Positions 1 through 7,820 of a DNA stretch of 15,376 nt are shown here, one piece after another. Position 1 is the stretch's first letter. The number at the start of each line of letters is the position of its first letter. Under the pieces are notes generated by a model that saw only the letters and a list, made by a program, of their open reading frames with translations, was not told the DNA's origin and ran no database searches. The position numbers were made by a program, and so were the translations under genes. This DNA comes from an uncultured Oscillospiraceae bacterium (GTDB taxonomy: Bacteria > Bacillota > Clostridia > Oscillospirales > Oscillospiraceae): NCBI GenBank assembly GCA_905234575.1, contig CAJOIG010000010.1, positions 1 through 15,376 of the forward strand, read 5' to 3'.

Positions 1-1214
1 AGCATGGCGATGCGTCCGTCCATGCTGCGCCCGTCCACGGTCAGGCGGTTGACCTCGTCCCGAAGGGCGGCGACCCGGTTCTCCCGGCCGGACATCTTCA
101 TGCGGTGGCCGGTGACGATATTTTGAAGCTGTCGGACCTTGCCGGAGAGGGCGGTATACTCCGCCTCCGCCGCGCCGACCCGCTCCCGCAGGGCGGCGAT
201 CTGCTCATCCAGGGCGCGGATCCGGTCCTCGTCCTGGCTCATGTCGCTCTCGACCCGGCGGACGCTGTCGACGTTGTTCTGCCGGTCCGCCCGCAGCACG
301 GCGGCGGCGCGCTCGTTGTCCGCGATGTCGGCCTCGGCCTCGGACAGGCGCGCCCGGAGCTGCTCGGCCTCCAGGTCCTTCTCGCGCATCTTCTCCGCGA
401 TGCTCTCGGAGCGCTCGTAGTTCTCCGTCAGGGCCCGGCGGGTCGCCTCGAGGTCGGTCTTTGCCTTCGCGCAGCTCTCCTGCACGGAGGCGGTCTGCGC
501 GGCGAGCTTGTCCAGGGTCTCCATCCAGGAGGAGACCTCCGCGACACGGAGCTCGTCCCGCAGGACGAGATAGCGCTCCGCCACCTCCGCCTGCTTGCGG
601 AGGGGCCCGAGCTGGAGCTCCAGCTCGTCGATCTTGTCCCCCACGCGGGTGAGAGTCTCGTCCGTGGCGGCGAGCTTGCGCTCCGCCTCCTCCTTGCGGA
701 AGCGGAAGCGGGAGATGCCCGCGGCCTCCTCAAAGATCTCCCGGCGGTCCGTGCTCTTCGCGGAGACGATCTCCGCGATGCGGCCCTGGCCGATGATGGA
801 GTAGCCGTCGCGCCCGAGGCCGGTGTCCATGAGGAGCTCATGGATGTCCCGCAGGCGGACGTTCTCGCGGTTGATGAAATACTCGCTGTCGCCGCTGCGG
901 TAGTACCGGCGGGCGATGGCGAGCTCGTCGCTGTCGATGGGGAACAGACGGGCGGAGTTATCGAGAAGCAGCGTCACCTGCGCGAAGCCCAGGGGCTTTC
1001 GCTTTTCGGTGCCGCCGAAGATGACGTCCTCCATCTTGCCGCCGCGCAGGGCGCGGGTGCGCTGCTCGCCCATGACCCAGAGGATCGCGTCGGAAATATT
1101 CGATTTGCCGGACCCGTTCGGTCCGACGATCATGGTCACGTCCTTGTCGAACGTGAGCGTCGTTTTGTCGGGAAAGGATTTGAAGCCTTGGATCTCCAGC
1201 GCTTTTAAGTACAA
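1..1214 (-). CDS. smc: Chromosome segregation ATPase SMC, N-terminal part (cut by window edge)
   Basis: SMC is the ATPase core of the bacterial condensin complex with ScpA and ScpB; it extrudes and organises DNA near the origin. About 404 codons are visible, roughly a third of a normal SMC of about 1,190 residues. The N-terminal head is intact: it opens MYLKALEIQGFKSF, the Walker A GPNGSGKS is at residues 31-38, and the family stretch YSIIGQGR followed by EEAAGISR comes before a long charged coiled coil. The hinge, second coil, signature motif and Walker B lie outside the window. I place the start at a TTG (1212-1214) because the family normally begins MYLK, a GAGGT site lies 7 bases upstream, and the only upstream ATG in the leader runs into a stop after three codons. 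The gene follows the radical SAM gene after 49 bases and has its own candidate promoter. Identity is certain; the TTG start is very likely. Confidence 0.97.
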   Translation of the reverse strand, partial: MYLKALEIQGFKSFPDKTTLTFDKDVTMIVGPNGSGKSNISDAILWVMGEQRTRALRGGKMEDVIFGGTEKRKPLGFAQVTLLLDNSARLFPIDSDELAIARRYYRSGDSEYFINRENVRLRDIHELLMDTGLGRDGYSIIGQGRIAEIVSAKSTDRREIFEEAAGISRFRFRKEEAERKLAATDETLTRVGDKIDELELQLGPLRKQAEVAERYLVLRDELRVAEVSSWMETLDKLAAQTASVQESCAKAKTDLEATRRALTENYERSESIAEKMREKDLEAEQLRARLSEAEADIADNERAAAVLRADRQNNVDSVRRVESDMSQDEDRIRALDEQIAALRERVGAAEAEYTALSGKVRQLQNIVTGHRMKMSGRENRVAALRDEVNRLTVDGRSMDGRIAM

Positions 1215-1221
1215 TGCCGAT

Positions 1222-1226
1222 ACCTC
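1222..1226 (-). promoter_or_regulatory. Ribosome binding site deciding the TTG start of smc
   Basis: On the minus strand this reads GAGGT, 7 bases before the TTG at 1212-1214. It supports TTG as the start codon of smc, since no in-frame ATG precedes the conserved first residues. Confidence 0.7.
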
Positions 1227-1251
1227 AGACGTCCATAAAAATACAAATTAT

Positions 1252-1280
1252 AGTATACCGAAATCACGGCGTCCAGTCAA
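1252..1280 (-). promoter_or_regulatory. Candidate internal sigma-A promoter for smc
   Basis: On the minus strand, TTGACT (1275-1280) and TATACT (1252-1257) are separated by exactly 17 bases. Each hexamer matches the sigma-A consensus at five of six positions. The -35 lies in the last codons of the radical SAM gene and the -10 lies in the AT-rich gap after it. Transcription would start near 1245 and give a leader of about 30 bases before the smc TTG. This is inferred from sequence only. Confidence 0.6.
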
Positions 1281-2271
1281 CCAAAATCTCGCCCTCCGGG
1301 ACGGCCCCGTCAGGCTTCACAGCCAGAGACGCGAGAGACCGCTCCGCCCGGAGCGCCGCGAGGTTTTGCCGGTGCTGACCGGTCATGGCGCTGACCGTTT
1401 TGGGGCTGACCCGCAGGGTGGCCCGCGCGCCCCACGGCACGTCCGAAAGGAGTGCCGACGCCCGCCGCCGCAGGACCTCCGATCGGACGAGCTCGCCCAG
1501 CGCGGGATGATAGGCTCCGGCGGCCGCGCCCCCATGGGACAGCTCCTCCGTCGGGTTCAGGCCGAGGCGGATGACCGGGATGCCCGCCGCCTCGAACAGG
1601 GACAGGATGTCCGCGCAGACGGCGACGGCGTCCGCCACGGTGTGCTCCGGATACGTCCCCGCGCGCCAGCGCTCCCAGAGCTCCGTGCCCGTCACGACGA
1701 CGGTGGGGTAGATCCGCACGCCGTCCGGGGCAAGGGCGATGAGCCGCCGCGCCGTTTCCACATCCCGCGCCCGGTCCGCGCTGGGAAGCCCCGTCATCAT
1801 TTGGAGGATGAGCGTGAACCCCGCGGCCTTCAGAAGACGCGCGGCGTTTTCCGTGTCCGCGGCGCTGTGCCCGCGCCCGGAGGCGGCGAGGACCTCGTCG
1901 TCCATGGACTGGGCGCCGAGCTCCACCGTGCCGACGCGATACCGCTTCAGCCGGGCGAGGACCGTATCGTCGATGGCGTCCGGCCGGGTGGAGAGGCGGA
2001 TCGCGGAGAGCACGCCCCGGTGGAGCAACGGTTGAGCGGCCCCGAGGAGCTCCTCCTGCCGGGCGGCGGGAACGGCGGTGAAGCTGCCGCCGTAAAAGGC
2101 CAGCTCCAGGTCCCGCAGGCCCTCCCGCTCCGCCGCTTCCAGGCGTTCGGTCACATCCCGCCCGGAAACGGGCAAAGGGCTGCCGGAGATGCGTCTCTGG
2201 TCGCAGAACACGCATGCATTCGGACAGCCCCCATGGGGTATGAACAGCGGCAGGATGCTCCGCCGTGCCAT
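1264..2271 (-). CDS. Elp3-like radical SAM protein without acetyltransferase domain
   Basis: This is a 335-residue radical SAM enzyme of the Elp3-related type. The 4Fe-4S/SAM-binding motif CPNACVFC (C16, C20, C23; CX3CX2C) sits near the N-terminus. It is followed by AFYGGSF (58-64), VELGAQS (116-122), QMMTGLP (157-163) and RIYPTVV (186-192), the run of motifs seen in the radical SAM half of Elp3. Elp3 modifies wobble uridine (cm5U34) using a radical SAM domain plus an acetyltransferase domain. Here the protein ends soon after the radical SAM barrel and I see no acetyltransferase domain. Its ATG shares one base with the rnc stop (TAATG), so translation is probably coupled. A radical SAM gene of this kind between rnc and smc is common in Clostridia, but I know of no established function. 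A role in RNA modification is inference from homology and from the RNA-related neighbours. Confidence 0.88.
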   Translation of the reverse strand: MARRSILPLFIPHGGCPNACVFCDQRRISGSPLPVSGRDVTERLEAAEREGLRDLELAFYGGSFTAVPAARQEELLGAAQPLLHRGVLSAIRLSTRPDAIDDTVLARLKRYRVGTVELGAQSMDDEVLAASGRGHSAADTENAARLLKAAGFTLILQMMTGLPSADRARDVETARRLIALAPDGVRIYPTVVVTGTELWERWRAGTYPEHTVADAVAVCADILSLFEAAGIPVIRLGLNPTEELSHGGAAAGAYHPALGELVRSEVLRRRASALLSDVPWGARATLRVSPKTVSAMTGQHRQNLAALRAERSLASLAVKPDGAVPEGEILVDWTP

Positions 2272-2942
2272 TACGCGCCCAGCAGAGCCAGCGCCGCCTT
2301 GGCCGCGGCCTGCTCCGCCTCTTTTTTGCTCTTGCCCGTGCCGTCGGCGTAGGCCCCGTCGTGCAGGGCCGCCCGGGCGGTGAAGGTCTTGCAGTGGTCC
2401 GGGCCGCTCTCCCCGATGATGGTATACCGGGGCGCGGCGCCGCCCTCCCGCTGCAGGAGCTCCTGCAGCTGGGTCTTATAGTCCGTGCGGACCGGCGGAC
2501 GTCCGGCCTCCAGGTCCCGCAGGATGCGGCCCTCGATGAACGCCTCCGCCGGCTCGAGGCCGCCGTCGAGATAGATGGCGGCGATGATGGCCTCCACGGC
2601 GTCGGCCAGGATGGACACGCGCTCCCGTCCGCCGTTGCACTCCTCGTTCCGGCCCAGACGGATCTCCCGGCTGAGGCGCAGCTCCCGCGCCACGGCATGG
2701 AGGCTCGCCTCGCAGACGAGCTCCGCCCGCAGGCGGGTCATCTCCCCCTCCGGCATGGCGGGGTACAGACGGCAGATGTTCTTCGCGGCGCAGAAGCCCA
2801 GCACGGCGTCGCCCAGAAACTCCAGGCGCTCGTTGCTCGAAAGCCCCGGACGCTCGTTGGCGTAGGACGAGTGGGTCAGCGCGTTATCGAGAAGGCGGCT
2901 GTCGGAAAACTCGTAGCCCAGCCGCGTTTCGAGTTCGGTCAT
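2271..2942 (-). CDS. rnc: Ribonuclease III
   Basis: RNase III cuts double-stranded RNA; it matures the rRNA precursor and regulates structured mRNAs. The protein has 223 residues, the usual bacterial size. The nuclease domain carries the signature NERLEFLGDAVLG (37-49) with acidic residues E41 and D45, and the second metal-binding pair D114 and E117 in ILADAVEAI. A double-stranded RNA-binding domain follows at about 154-222, starting DYKTQLQELLQ and ending in the basic helix GKSKKEAEQAAAKAAL. I choose the ATG at 2940-2942 because it gives the standard N-terminus MTELETRLGYEF; the reading frame is open further upstream but only across acpP. The start overlaps the acpP stop (TGATG) and has no clear Shine-Dalgarno site of its own, so translation is likely coupled to acpP. 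Its stop overlaps the start of the radical SAM gene. Confidence 0.97.
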   Translation of the reverse strand: MTELETRLGYEFSDSRLLDNALTHSSYANERPGLSSNERLEFLGDAVLGFCAAKNICRLYPAMPEGEMTRLRAELVCEASLHAVARELRLSREIRLGRNEECNGGRERVSILADAVEAIIAAIYLDGGLEPAEAFIEGRILRDLEAGRPPVRTDYKTQLQELLQREGGAAPRYTIIGESGPDHCKTFTARAALHDGAYADGTGKSKKEAEQAAAKAALALLGA

Positions 2943-3172
2943 CAGTCGGCGTGGGCGCTGACGTACTCCACGAGATCGCCGACGGTACGCATCTTCTTGA
3001 GCTCCTCCTCGGGGATCTCGTCGAGGCCGAAGGCGTCCTCGAGCTCCATCACGAGCTCCACGACGTCGAGGGAATCGATGCCGAGGTCCTCCACAAAGGA
3101 CGTATCCTCGCTGATGGCGTCGGGGGTCAGGTCGAACTGCTCGCACATCATTTCCACGATCTTGTCATACAT
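2942..3172 (-). CDS. acpP: Acyl carrier protein
   Basis: This small acidic carrier protein (76 residues) holds growing fatty acyl chains on a 4'-phosphopantetheine arm for the type II fatty acid synthase, and supplies acyl groups to PlsX. The attachment serine is S34 in GIDSLDVVELVM. Helix II is acidic (ELEDAFGLDEIPEEE), as expected for partner docking. An AAGGAG site lies 10 bases before the ATG, inside the last codons of plsX, and plsX ends only 5 bases upstream. Pairing acpP directly with plsX and rnc is normal in Clostridia. The fabD and fabG genes that sit between plsX and acpP in Bacillus are absent here and must lie elsewhere if present. Confidence 0.97.
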   Translation of the reverse strand: MYDKIVEMMCEQFDLTPDAISEDTSFVEDLGIDSLDVVELVMELEDAFGLDEIPEEELKKMRTVGDLVEYVSAHAD

Positions 3173-3177
3173 AGCTG

Positions 3178-4206
3178 TTAATCTCCTTCACTGGTATTGA
3201 TTTTCATGTGATCTATATTCGCGGCGATGGAGCCGGCGATATCCGCTTGGGCGCAGGCGATAGCCTGGCGCACGGCGTTGAAGACGGCCCGGGCGTCGGA
3301 GCTGCCGTGGGCCTTGATGACGGGCTTCGCGATGCCGAGCATCGCGGTGCCGCCCACCTCGGAGGGGTCCAGCATGGCCTTCATCCCCTTGAGGTCTCCC
3401 TTCACGGCGAGGGCCGCGAGCTTGTTTTTGGTGCTCTTGTAAAAGACGTTCTTGAGCTGGCCGAACATGAATTTCGCCGCGCCCTCCACGGTCTTGAGCA
3501 TGACGTTCCCGGCAAAGCCGTCCGCCACGAGCACGTCCATCTTCCCGGTGAGGAGGTCGCTGCCCTCGGCGTTGCCGACGAAGCAGATGCGCCCCTCGTC
3601 GGAGGCGGCCTTCAAAAGGGCGAAGGCGGTCTTCTGGAGCTCGCCGCCCTTGGTGTCCTCGGTGCCGACGTTCAGAAGCGCCACCCGGGGCGTCTCGATC
3701 CCCAGGACCTTCTTCGCATAGAACGAGCCCATGAACGCGAACTGGAGCAGATACTCCGGCGTGCAGTCCGCCGTGGCGCCGCAGTCGATGAGCACGATGC
3801 CGCTTTTCCCGTTCGGGAGCACGGGACCCATGGCCGCGCGGCGGATGCCCTTGACGCGCTTGACGATGAGCGTCGCGCCGGAGAGCAGGGCGCCGGTGCT
3901 GCCGGCGGAGATCATGGCGTCGCCCTCGCCGTCGCGCACCATGCGAAGGGCCACGGCCATGGAGCTGTCCTTCTTCCGGGCGCAGGCCCGGGTGGGGTCG
4001 TCCTCCATGGTGACGACCTCGGTCGCGTTCACGACGGTGATATTGGAAAGTCCCTCGCCGCCGCATTCCCGCAGACAGGCGCGGACCTCGTCCTGCTTGC
4101 CGACCAGAACAATATCGGTATCGAACGCCTTCGCGGCGTCCACCGCGCCCTGCACGATGGCTTGCGGGGCGTTGTCGCCGCCCATGGCGTCGAGAATGAT
4201 CCTCAT
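3178..4206 (-). CDS. plsX: Phosphate acyltransferase PlsX
   Basis: PlsX converts acyl-ACP and inorganic phosphate to acyl-phosphate, the acyl donor for PlsY in the first step of phospholipid synthesis. It acts as a peripheral membrane enzyme. The 342-residue protein has the typical length and starts with the family hallmark MRIILDAMGGDNAP. Other conserved stretches are DDPTRACARKKDSSM, ISAGSTGALLSGAT, LIDCGATADCTPEYLLQFA, LLNVGTEDTKG and ADGFAGNVMLKTVEG. A strong AAAGGAGGA site lies 9 bases before the ATG, and the start overlaps the trmFO stop (ATGA). Its product feeds from the acyl carrier protein encoded immediately downstream. The usual upstream partner rpmF (and its DUF177 neighbour) is not present; trmFO takes that place. 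Confidence 0.98.
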   Translation of the reverse strand: MRIILDAMGGDNAPQAIVQGAVDAAKAFDTDIVLVGKQDEVRACLRECGGEGLSNITVVNATEVVTMEDDPTRACARKKDSSMAVALRMVRDGEGDAMISAGSTGALLSGATLIVKRVKGIRRAAMGPVLPNGKSGIVLIDCGATADCTPEYLLQFAFMGSFYAKKVLGIETPRVALLNVGTEDTKGGELQKTAFALLKAASDEGRICFVGNAEGSDLLTGKMDVLVADGFAGNVMLKTVEGAAKFMFGQLKNVFYKSTKNKLAALAVKGDLKGMKAMLDPSEVGGTAMLGIAKPVIKAHGSSDARAVFNAVRQAIACAQADIAGSIAANIDHMKINTSEGD

Positions 4207-5522
4207 GGGGCAAAGTCCTCCTTTGCGGTGATGGCGTCGATGATGGCGAGGGAACGCTCGGCGATGCGGGTGTTCTTCTCGCGCTTGTTGCGGATGCGCT
4301 CGCCGAGGGGCTCGATGATGCCGAAGTTCACGTTCATCGGCTGGAAGTCCCCGGTGACGGCGCCGTTTTCGATGTAGAGCGCCATGGCGCCGATGGCGGT
4401 GGCGCGGGGAAAATCGATGGGCGGAAGGCCCTGCAGGCGCCGGGACAGCTCGAGCGCCGCCAGCATCCCGGAGGCGCAGGATTCAACGTACCCCTCCACG
4501 CCGGTCATCTGTCCGGCGAAGCAGAGGTCCCCGTTCTGCCGCAGGCGGTAGTACCGGTCGAGCAGCTTCGGAGAGTTCAGAAAGGTGTTCCGGTGCATCT
4601 TGCCGTAGCGCAGAAATTCCGCGTTTTTCAGCGCCGGGATCATCCCGAACACGCGGCGCTGCTCCGGGAAGGTCAGGTGGGTCTGGAAGCCCACGAGGTT
4701 ATAGACGCTGCCCTCGTCGTTGTCCCGCCGGAGCTGGACCACGGCGTAGTACGCCTCCCCGGTCTCGGGGTTCCGCAGGCCGACGGGCTTCAGCGGGCCG
4801 TAGCGCAGGGTGTCCTCCCCGCGGCGGGCCATGACCTCCACGGGCATGCAGCCCTCGAAGACGCCCGCGTCCTCGAAGCCGTGGACCTCCGCCTCCTTCG
4901 CGGCGGCGAGCTCCCGGACGAAGGCGAGGTACTCGTCCTTGTCCATGGGGCAGTTGATGTAGTCCGCGGTGCCCTTGTTGTAGCGGGAGCCGAACCAGGC
5001 CCGGGACATGTCGATGCTGTCAAAGGCGATGAGCGGCGCGGCCGCGTCATAGAAGTGGAGGAACTCGTCCTCCGGGCAGAGGGCGGCGATGGCGGGGATG
5101 AGGCCGTCGCTCGTGAGGGGGCCCGTGGCGACGATGCAGGGGCCCGCCGGGAAGTCCGTGACCTCCTCCTCGACGATCGTGATATTCGGATGGGAGCGGA
5201 TGGCGTCCGTGATGGTCCGGGCAAACGCCTCCCGGTCCACGGCCAGAGCGCCCCCCGCGGGGACGCGGTGGAGCTCTGCCGAACGCATCATGAGGCTGCC
5301 CAGACGGCGCAGCTCCTCCTTCAGGAGGCCGACGGCGTTCGAGAGGTCGTCCCCCCGCAGGGAGTTCGAGCAGACGAGCTCGGAAAACAGCGGTGAGGTG
5401 TGGGCCGGGGTCATCTTCCGGGGCTTCATCTCGTACAGGGTCACCTTATGTCCCCGGATGGCGAGCTGCCACGCGGCCTCGCAGCCGGCGAGACCCGCGC
5501 CGACGACGGATACCGCCGTCAC
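4203..5522 (-). CDS. trmFO: tRNA (uracil-54-C5)-methyltransferase, folate/FAD-dependent
   Basis: TrmFO makes ribothymidine at position 54 of the tRNA T-loop, using 5,10-methylenetetrahydrofolate as methyl donor and FAD as carrier. The 439-residue protein has the expected size. It begins with the FAD-binding Rossmann motif VVGAGLAGCEAAW (6-18). The two cysteines known from the Bacillus enzyme (C53 and C226) appear here as C51 in SELVCSNSLRG and C225 in FEGCMPVEVMARRG. Late family motifs include GQMTGVEGYVESCASG and NVNFGI. I choose the GTG at 5520-5522: the open frame extends upstream only through topA, an AAGGAGG site lies 7 bases before this GTG, and it places the dinucleotide fold at the very N-terminus. 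The start overlaps the topA stop (GTGA). GlyA, encoded nearby in a separate unit, produces the same folate cofactor. Confidence 0.97.
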   Translation of the reverse strand: MTAVSVVGAGLAGCEAAWQLAIRGHKVTLYEMKPRKMTPAHTSPLFSELVCSNSLRGDDLSNAVGLLKEELRRLGSLMMRSAELHRVPAGGALAVDREAFARTITDAIRSHPNITIVEEEVTDFPAGPCIVATGPLTSDGLIPAIAALCPEDEFLHFYDAAAPLIAFDSIDMSRAWFGSRYNKGTADYINCPMDKDEYLAFVRELAAAKEAEVHGFEDAGVFEGCMPVEVMARRGEDTLRYGPLKPVGLRNPETGEAYYAVVQLRRDNDEGSVYNLVGFQTHLTFPEQRRVFGMIPALKNAEFLRYGKMHRNTFLNSPKLLDRYYRLRQNGDLCFAGQMTGVEGYVESCASGMLAALELSRRLQGLPPIDFPRATAIGAMALYIENGAVTGDFQPMNVNFGIIEPLGERIRNKREKNTRIAERSLAIIDAITAKEDFAP

Positions 5523-7762
5523 GATTTGGCCTCCTTCTTGGGGCGGCCGCGGCGGGCCTTGGGCTTCTCCCCGGTCCCGGCGTCCGATTTCGCGGCGTCG
5601 GCCTTCTTCCGGGGACGGTAGCCCCGCTTGTCCTCGGGGACGAACTTCTCGCAGTCGGGATTGATGCAGAAGGGCTTGCGCTGGCCCTTGCCGGAGACCT
5701 TGAACATGGTCTTGCCGCAGACGGGGCAGTCGTCCTTCACGGGCACGTCGAAGGTCCAGAAGTCGCAGACCCGCTCCCCGGCCTCCGCCGCGCGTTTCTC
5801 GCTCAGGGGCCGGTTCTCGCAGACGTAATAGGCGTGGCCGTTTTTCGAGGTGCGCTTGAGGATGCGGCCGCCGCAGCGGGGGCATTTTCCGGGCATCTCC
5901 ACCACGATGGGCATGGTGAAGCTGCACTCGGGATAGCCCGGGCAGGCCAGAAACCGTCCGAAGCGCCCGGATTTATACACGAGGTTCCGCCCGCAGTTCG
6001 GGCAGATCTCGCCGGACACCTCGTCCGGCACCTTCAAGTGCACGCCCTGCAGGGCCTCCTCGGCGTTCTCGAGGGAGGACTCGAAGCCGTCGTAGAAGTC
6101 GTGGAGGATGTGCTTCCAGTCCTCCTTGCCCTCCTCGACCTTGTCGAGGGAGTCCTCCATGCGGGCGGTGAATTTCACGTCCACGATGTCGGGGAAGCGC
6201 TCCTCCATGAGACCGTTCACGGTCTCGCCCAGGGGGGTCGGGCGGAGGTACTTGCCCTCCTTCACGACGTACTCGCGGGCGGTGATGGTGCTGATGGTGG
6301 GGGCGTAGGTGCTGGGCCGGCCGATGCCCTTCTCCTCCATGGCGCGGATGAGCGTCGCCTCGGAGTACCGGGAGGGAGGCGTTGTGAAGTTCTGCTCCCG
6401 CTCCAGCTTTTTGAGCGCGGCGGACTCGCCCTCGCGCAGCTCCGGCAGCGGCTTTTTGCCCTTGCCGGCGTCGGAATCGGCGTCGTCCTCGTCGTCCTTG
6501 TAGACGGCGGTGTAGCCGGGGAAGGCGATCTCGGAGTGGTTCGCCCGGAAGGTATATCCCTCGCACACGGCGTCCACGGTGACGTTGTCGTACACGGCGT
6601 TCGCCATCTGGCTCGCGGTGAAGCGGCCCCAGATCAGGCGGTAGAGCCGGTACTGCTCGCCGGTGAGGCTCTTGCGGACGCGGTCCGGCGTCAGCTCCGG
6701 GAGGGAGGGCCGGATGGCCTCGTGGGCGTCCTGGGCGTTGGAGTCCGTCTTGAAGCGGCGGGGCTTGCCGTAATAGTAGTCCTCGCCGTAGTGTGCGCGG
6801 ATGAAGGACCCGGCGGCGGCCAGGGCATCCTCCGACAGGCGGAGGGAGTCGGTACGCATGTAGGTGATGAGGCCGACGGTGCCCTCGCCCTCGATGTCCA
6901 CGCCCTCATAGAGCTGCTGGGCGATGCTCATCGTGCGGCGGGGCGTCATGCCGAGACGGCGGGACGCCTCCTGCTGCAGGGTGGAGGTGATGAAGGGGGG
7001 CGACGGGCTGCGCTGCTTCTTGCCGTGCTTCACGGACTGGATGGTGAAGGGCTTTCCTTCCACGGCCTTCGCCACGGCGTCCACCTCCGCCTCAGAGTGG
7101 AGGTCCTGCTTCTTCTCGCCGATGCCGTGGTAAATGGCGCGGAAGCTGCCCTTGTCCGCCTCCAGCGTGGCGAAGAGATACCAGTATTCCTCCGGGACGA
7201 ACTCCCGGATCTCCCGCTCGCGGTCGATGACCATGCGGGTGGCGACGGACTGCACGCGCCCGGCGGAGAGGCCCTTGCGGATCTTGCGCCAGAGCAGCGG
7301 CGAGAGCTTATAGCCCACGATGCGGTCCAGCACACGGCGCGCCTGCTGCGCGTCCACCAGGTCCTGGTCGATGGCCCGGGGATGCTGGATGCTGTCCTGC
7401 ACGACCTTCTTCGTGATCTCGTTGAAGGTGACGCGGCGGGCCTTGTCGTCCGGCAGATCCAGAAGCTCCTTGAGGTGCCATGAGATGGCTTCGCCCTCGC
7501 GGTCCGGGTCCGTTGCGAGATAGACGTTTTTCGCGTTCTTCGCGGACTTGCGGAGGTCGTCGATGACGTCCTCCCGGCCCTTGACGGGCTGGTAATGGGG
7601 GGTGAAGTCGTGCTCCAGGTCCACCCCCAGCGTGTTTGTGGGCAGGTCCCGCAGGTGGCCCATGGAGGCCACGACGCGGTAATCCCCGCCCAGGTATTTT
7701 TCGATCGTCCTCGCCTTCGCGGGAGACTCCACGATCACGAGCTCGGATTTTGCTTTTGCCAT
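5519..7762 (-). CDS. topA: DNA topoisomerase I (type IA)
   Basis: TopA relaxes negative supercoils by cutting one strand through a phosphotyrosine. The 747-residue protein starts with the TOPRIM domain: E12 in VIVESPAKA and the metal-binding D85, D87 and E89 in ATDPDREGE. The catalytic tyrosine is Y301 in GLITYMRTDS. An acidic insertion (KDDEDDADSD, about 422-431) interrupts the core. Three C-terminal zinc fingers follow: C587/C590/C607/C613, C627/C630/C648/C666, and C679/C682/C699/C704. The middle one has 17 residues between its last two cysteines where about five are usual. The protein ends in a basic tail (RRGRPKKEAKS) suited to DNA contact. The ATG is at 7760-7762; a weak AAGGA lies 12 bases upstream. 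A 58-base gap separates it from dprA, and a strong candidate promoter lies about 270 bases upstream inside dprA. Its stop overlaps the trmFO start. Confidence 0.98.
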   Translation of the reverse strand: MAKAKSELVIVESPAKARTIEKYLGGDYRVVASMGHLRDLPTNTLGVDLEHDFTPHYQPVKGREDVIDDLRKSAKNAKNVYLATDPDREGEAISWHLKELLDLPDDKARRVTFNEITKKVVQDSIQHPRAIDQDLVDAQQARRVLDRIVGYKLSPLLWRKIRKGLSAGRVQSVATRMVIDREREIREFVPEEYWYLFATLEADKGSFRAIYHGIGEKKQDLHSEAEVDAVAKAVEGKPFTIQSVKHGKKQRSPSPPFITSTLQQEASRRLGMTPRRTMSIAQQLYEGVDIEGEGTVGLITYMRTDSLRLSEDALAAAGSFIRAHYGEDYYYGKPRRFKTDSNAQDAHEAIRPSLPELTPDRVRKSLTGEQYRLYRLIWGRFTASQMANAVYDNVTVDAVCEGYTFRANHSEIAFPGYTAVYKDDEDDADSDAGKGKKPLPELREGESAALKKLEREQNFTTPPSRYSEATLIRAMEEKGIGRPSTYAPTISTITAREYVVKEGKYLRPTPLGETVNGLMEERFPDIVDVKFTARMEDSLDKVEEGKEDWKHILHDFYDGFESSLENAEEALQGVHLKVPDEVSGEICPNCGRNLVYKSGRFGRFLACPGYPECSFTMPIVVEMPGKCPRCGGRILKRTSKNGHAYYVCENRPLSEKRAAEAGERVCDFWTFDVPVKDDCPVCGKTMFKVSGKGQRKPFCINPDCEKFVPEDKRGYRPRKKADAAKSDAGTGEKPKARRGRPKKEAKS
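5530..5536 (-). promoter_or_regulatory. Ribosome binding site deciding the GTG start of trmFO
   Basis: On the minus strand this reads AAGGAGG, 7 bases before the GTG at 5520-5522 and inside the last codons of topA. It fixes the trmFO start in an otherwise long open frame. Confidence 0.75.
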
Positions 7763-7820
7763 GCTTCTTACTTCTTCCTTGCCTGTAGAAATAGTCGTTT
7801 CTTCGTTCCGAAGGGCGGCG

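Noticed and set aside
916..2352. A 478-codon open frame on the plus strand opposite smc and the radical SAM gene
   Set aside because: It covers the smc Walker A region, the intergenic gap and the radical SAM gene in antisense. No domain or ribosome site supports it.
2271..3146. A longer rnc with about 68 extra N-terminal residues
   Set aside because: The extension is only acpP read in another frame. RNase III families start at MTELETRLGYEF, and this ATG overlaps the acpP stop.
5393..7483. A 696-codon open frame on the plus strand opposite topA and the start of trmFO
   Set aside because: It is the mirror of strongly conserved genes in GC-rich DNA, where antisense frames stay open. Its translation is a low-complexity Leu/Val/Ala/Gly/Asp mix with no domain, and topA has every catalytic motif.
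7763..7820. Possible terminator or attenuator between dprA and topA
   Set aside because: Only a tiny 5-base-pair hairpin (7801-7813) is present, with no T-run suited to termination.
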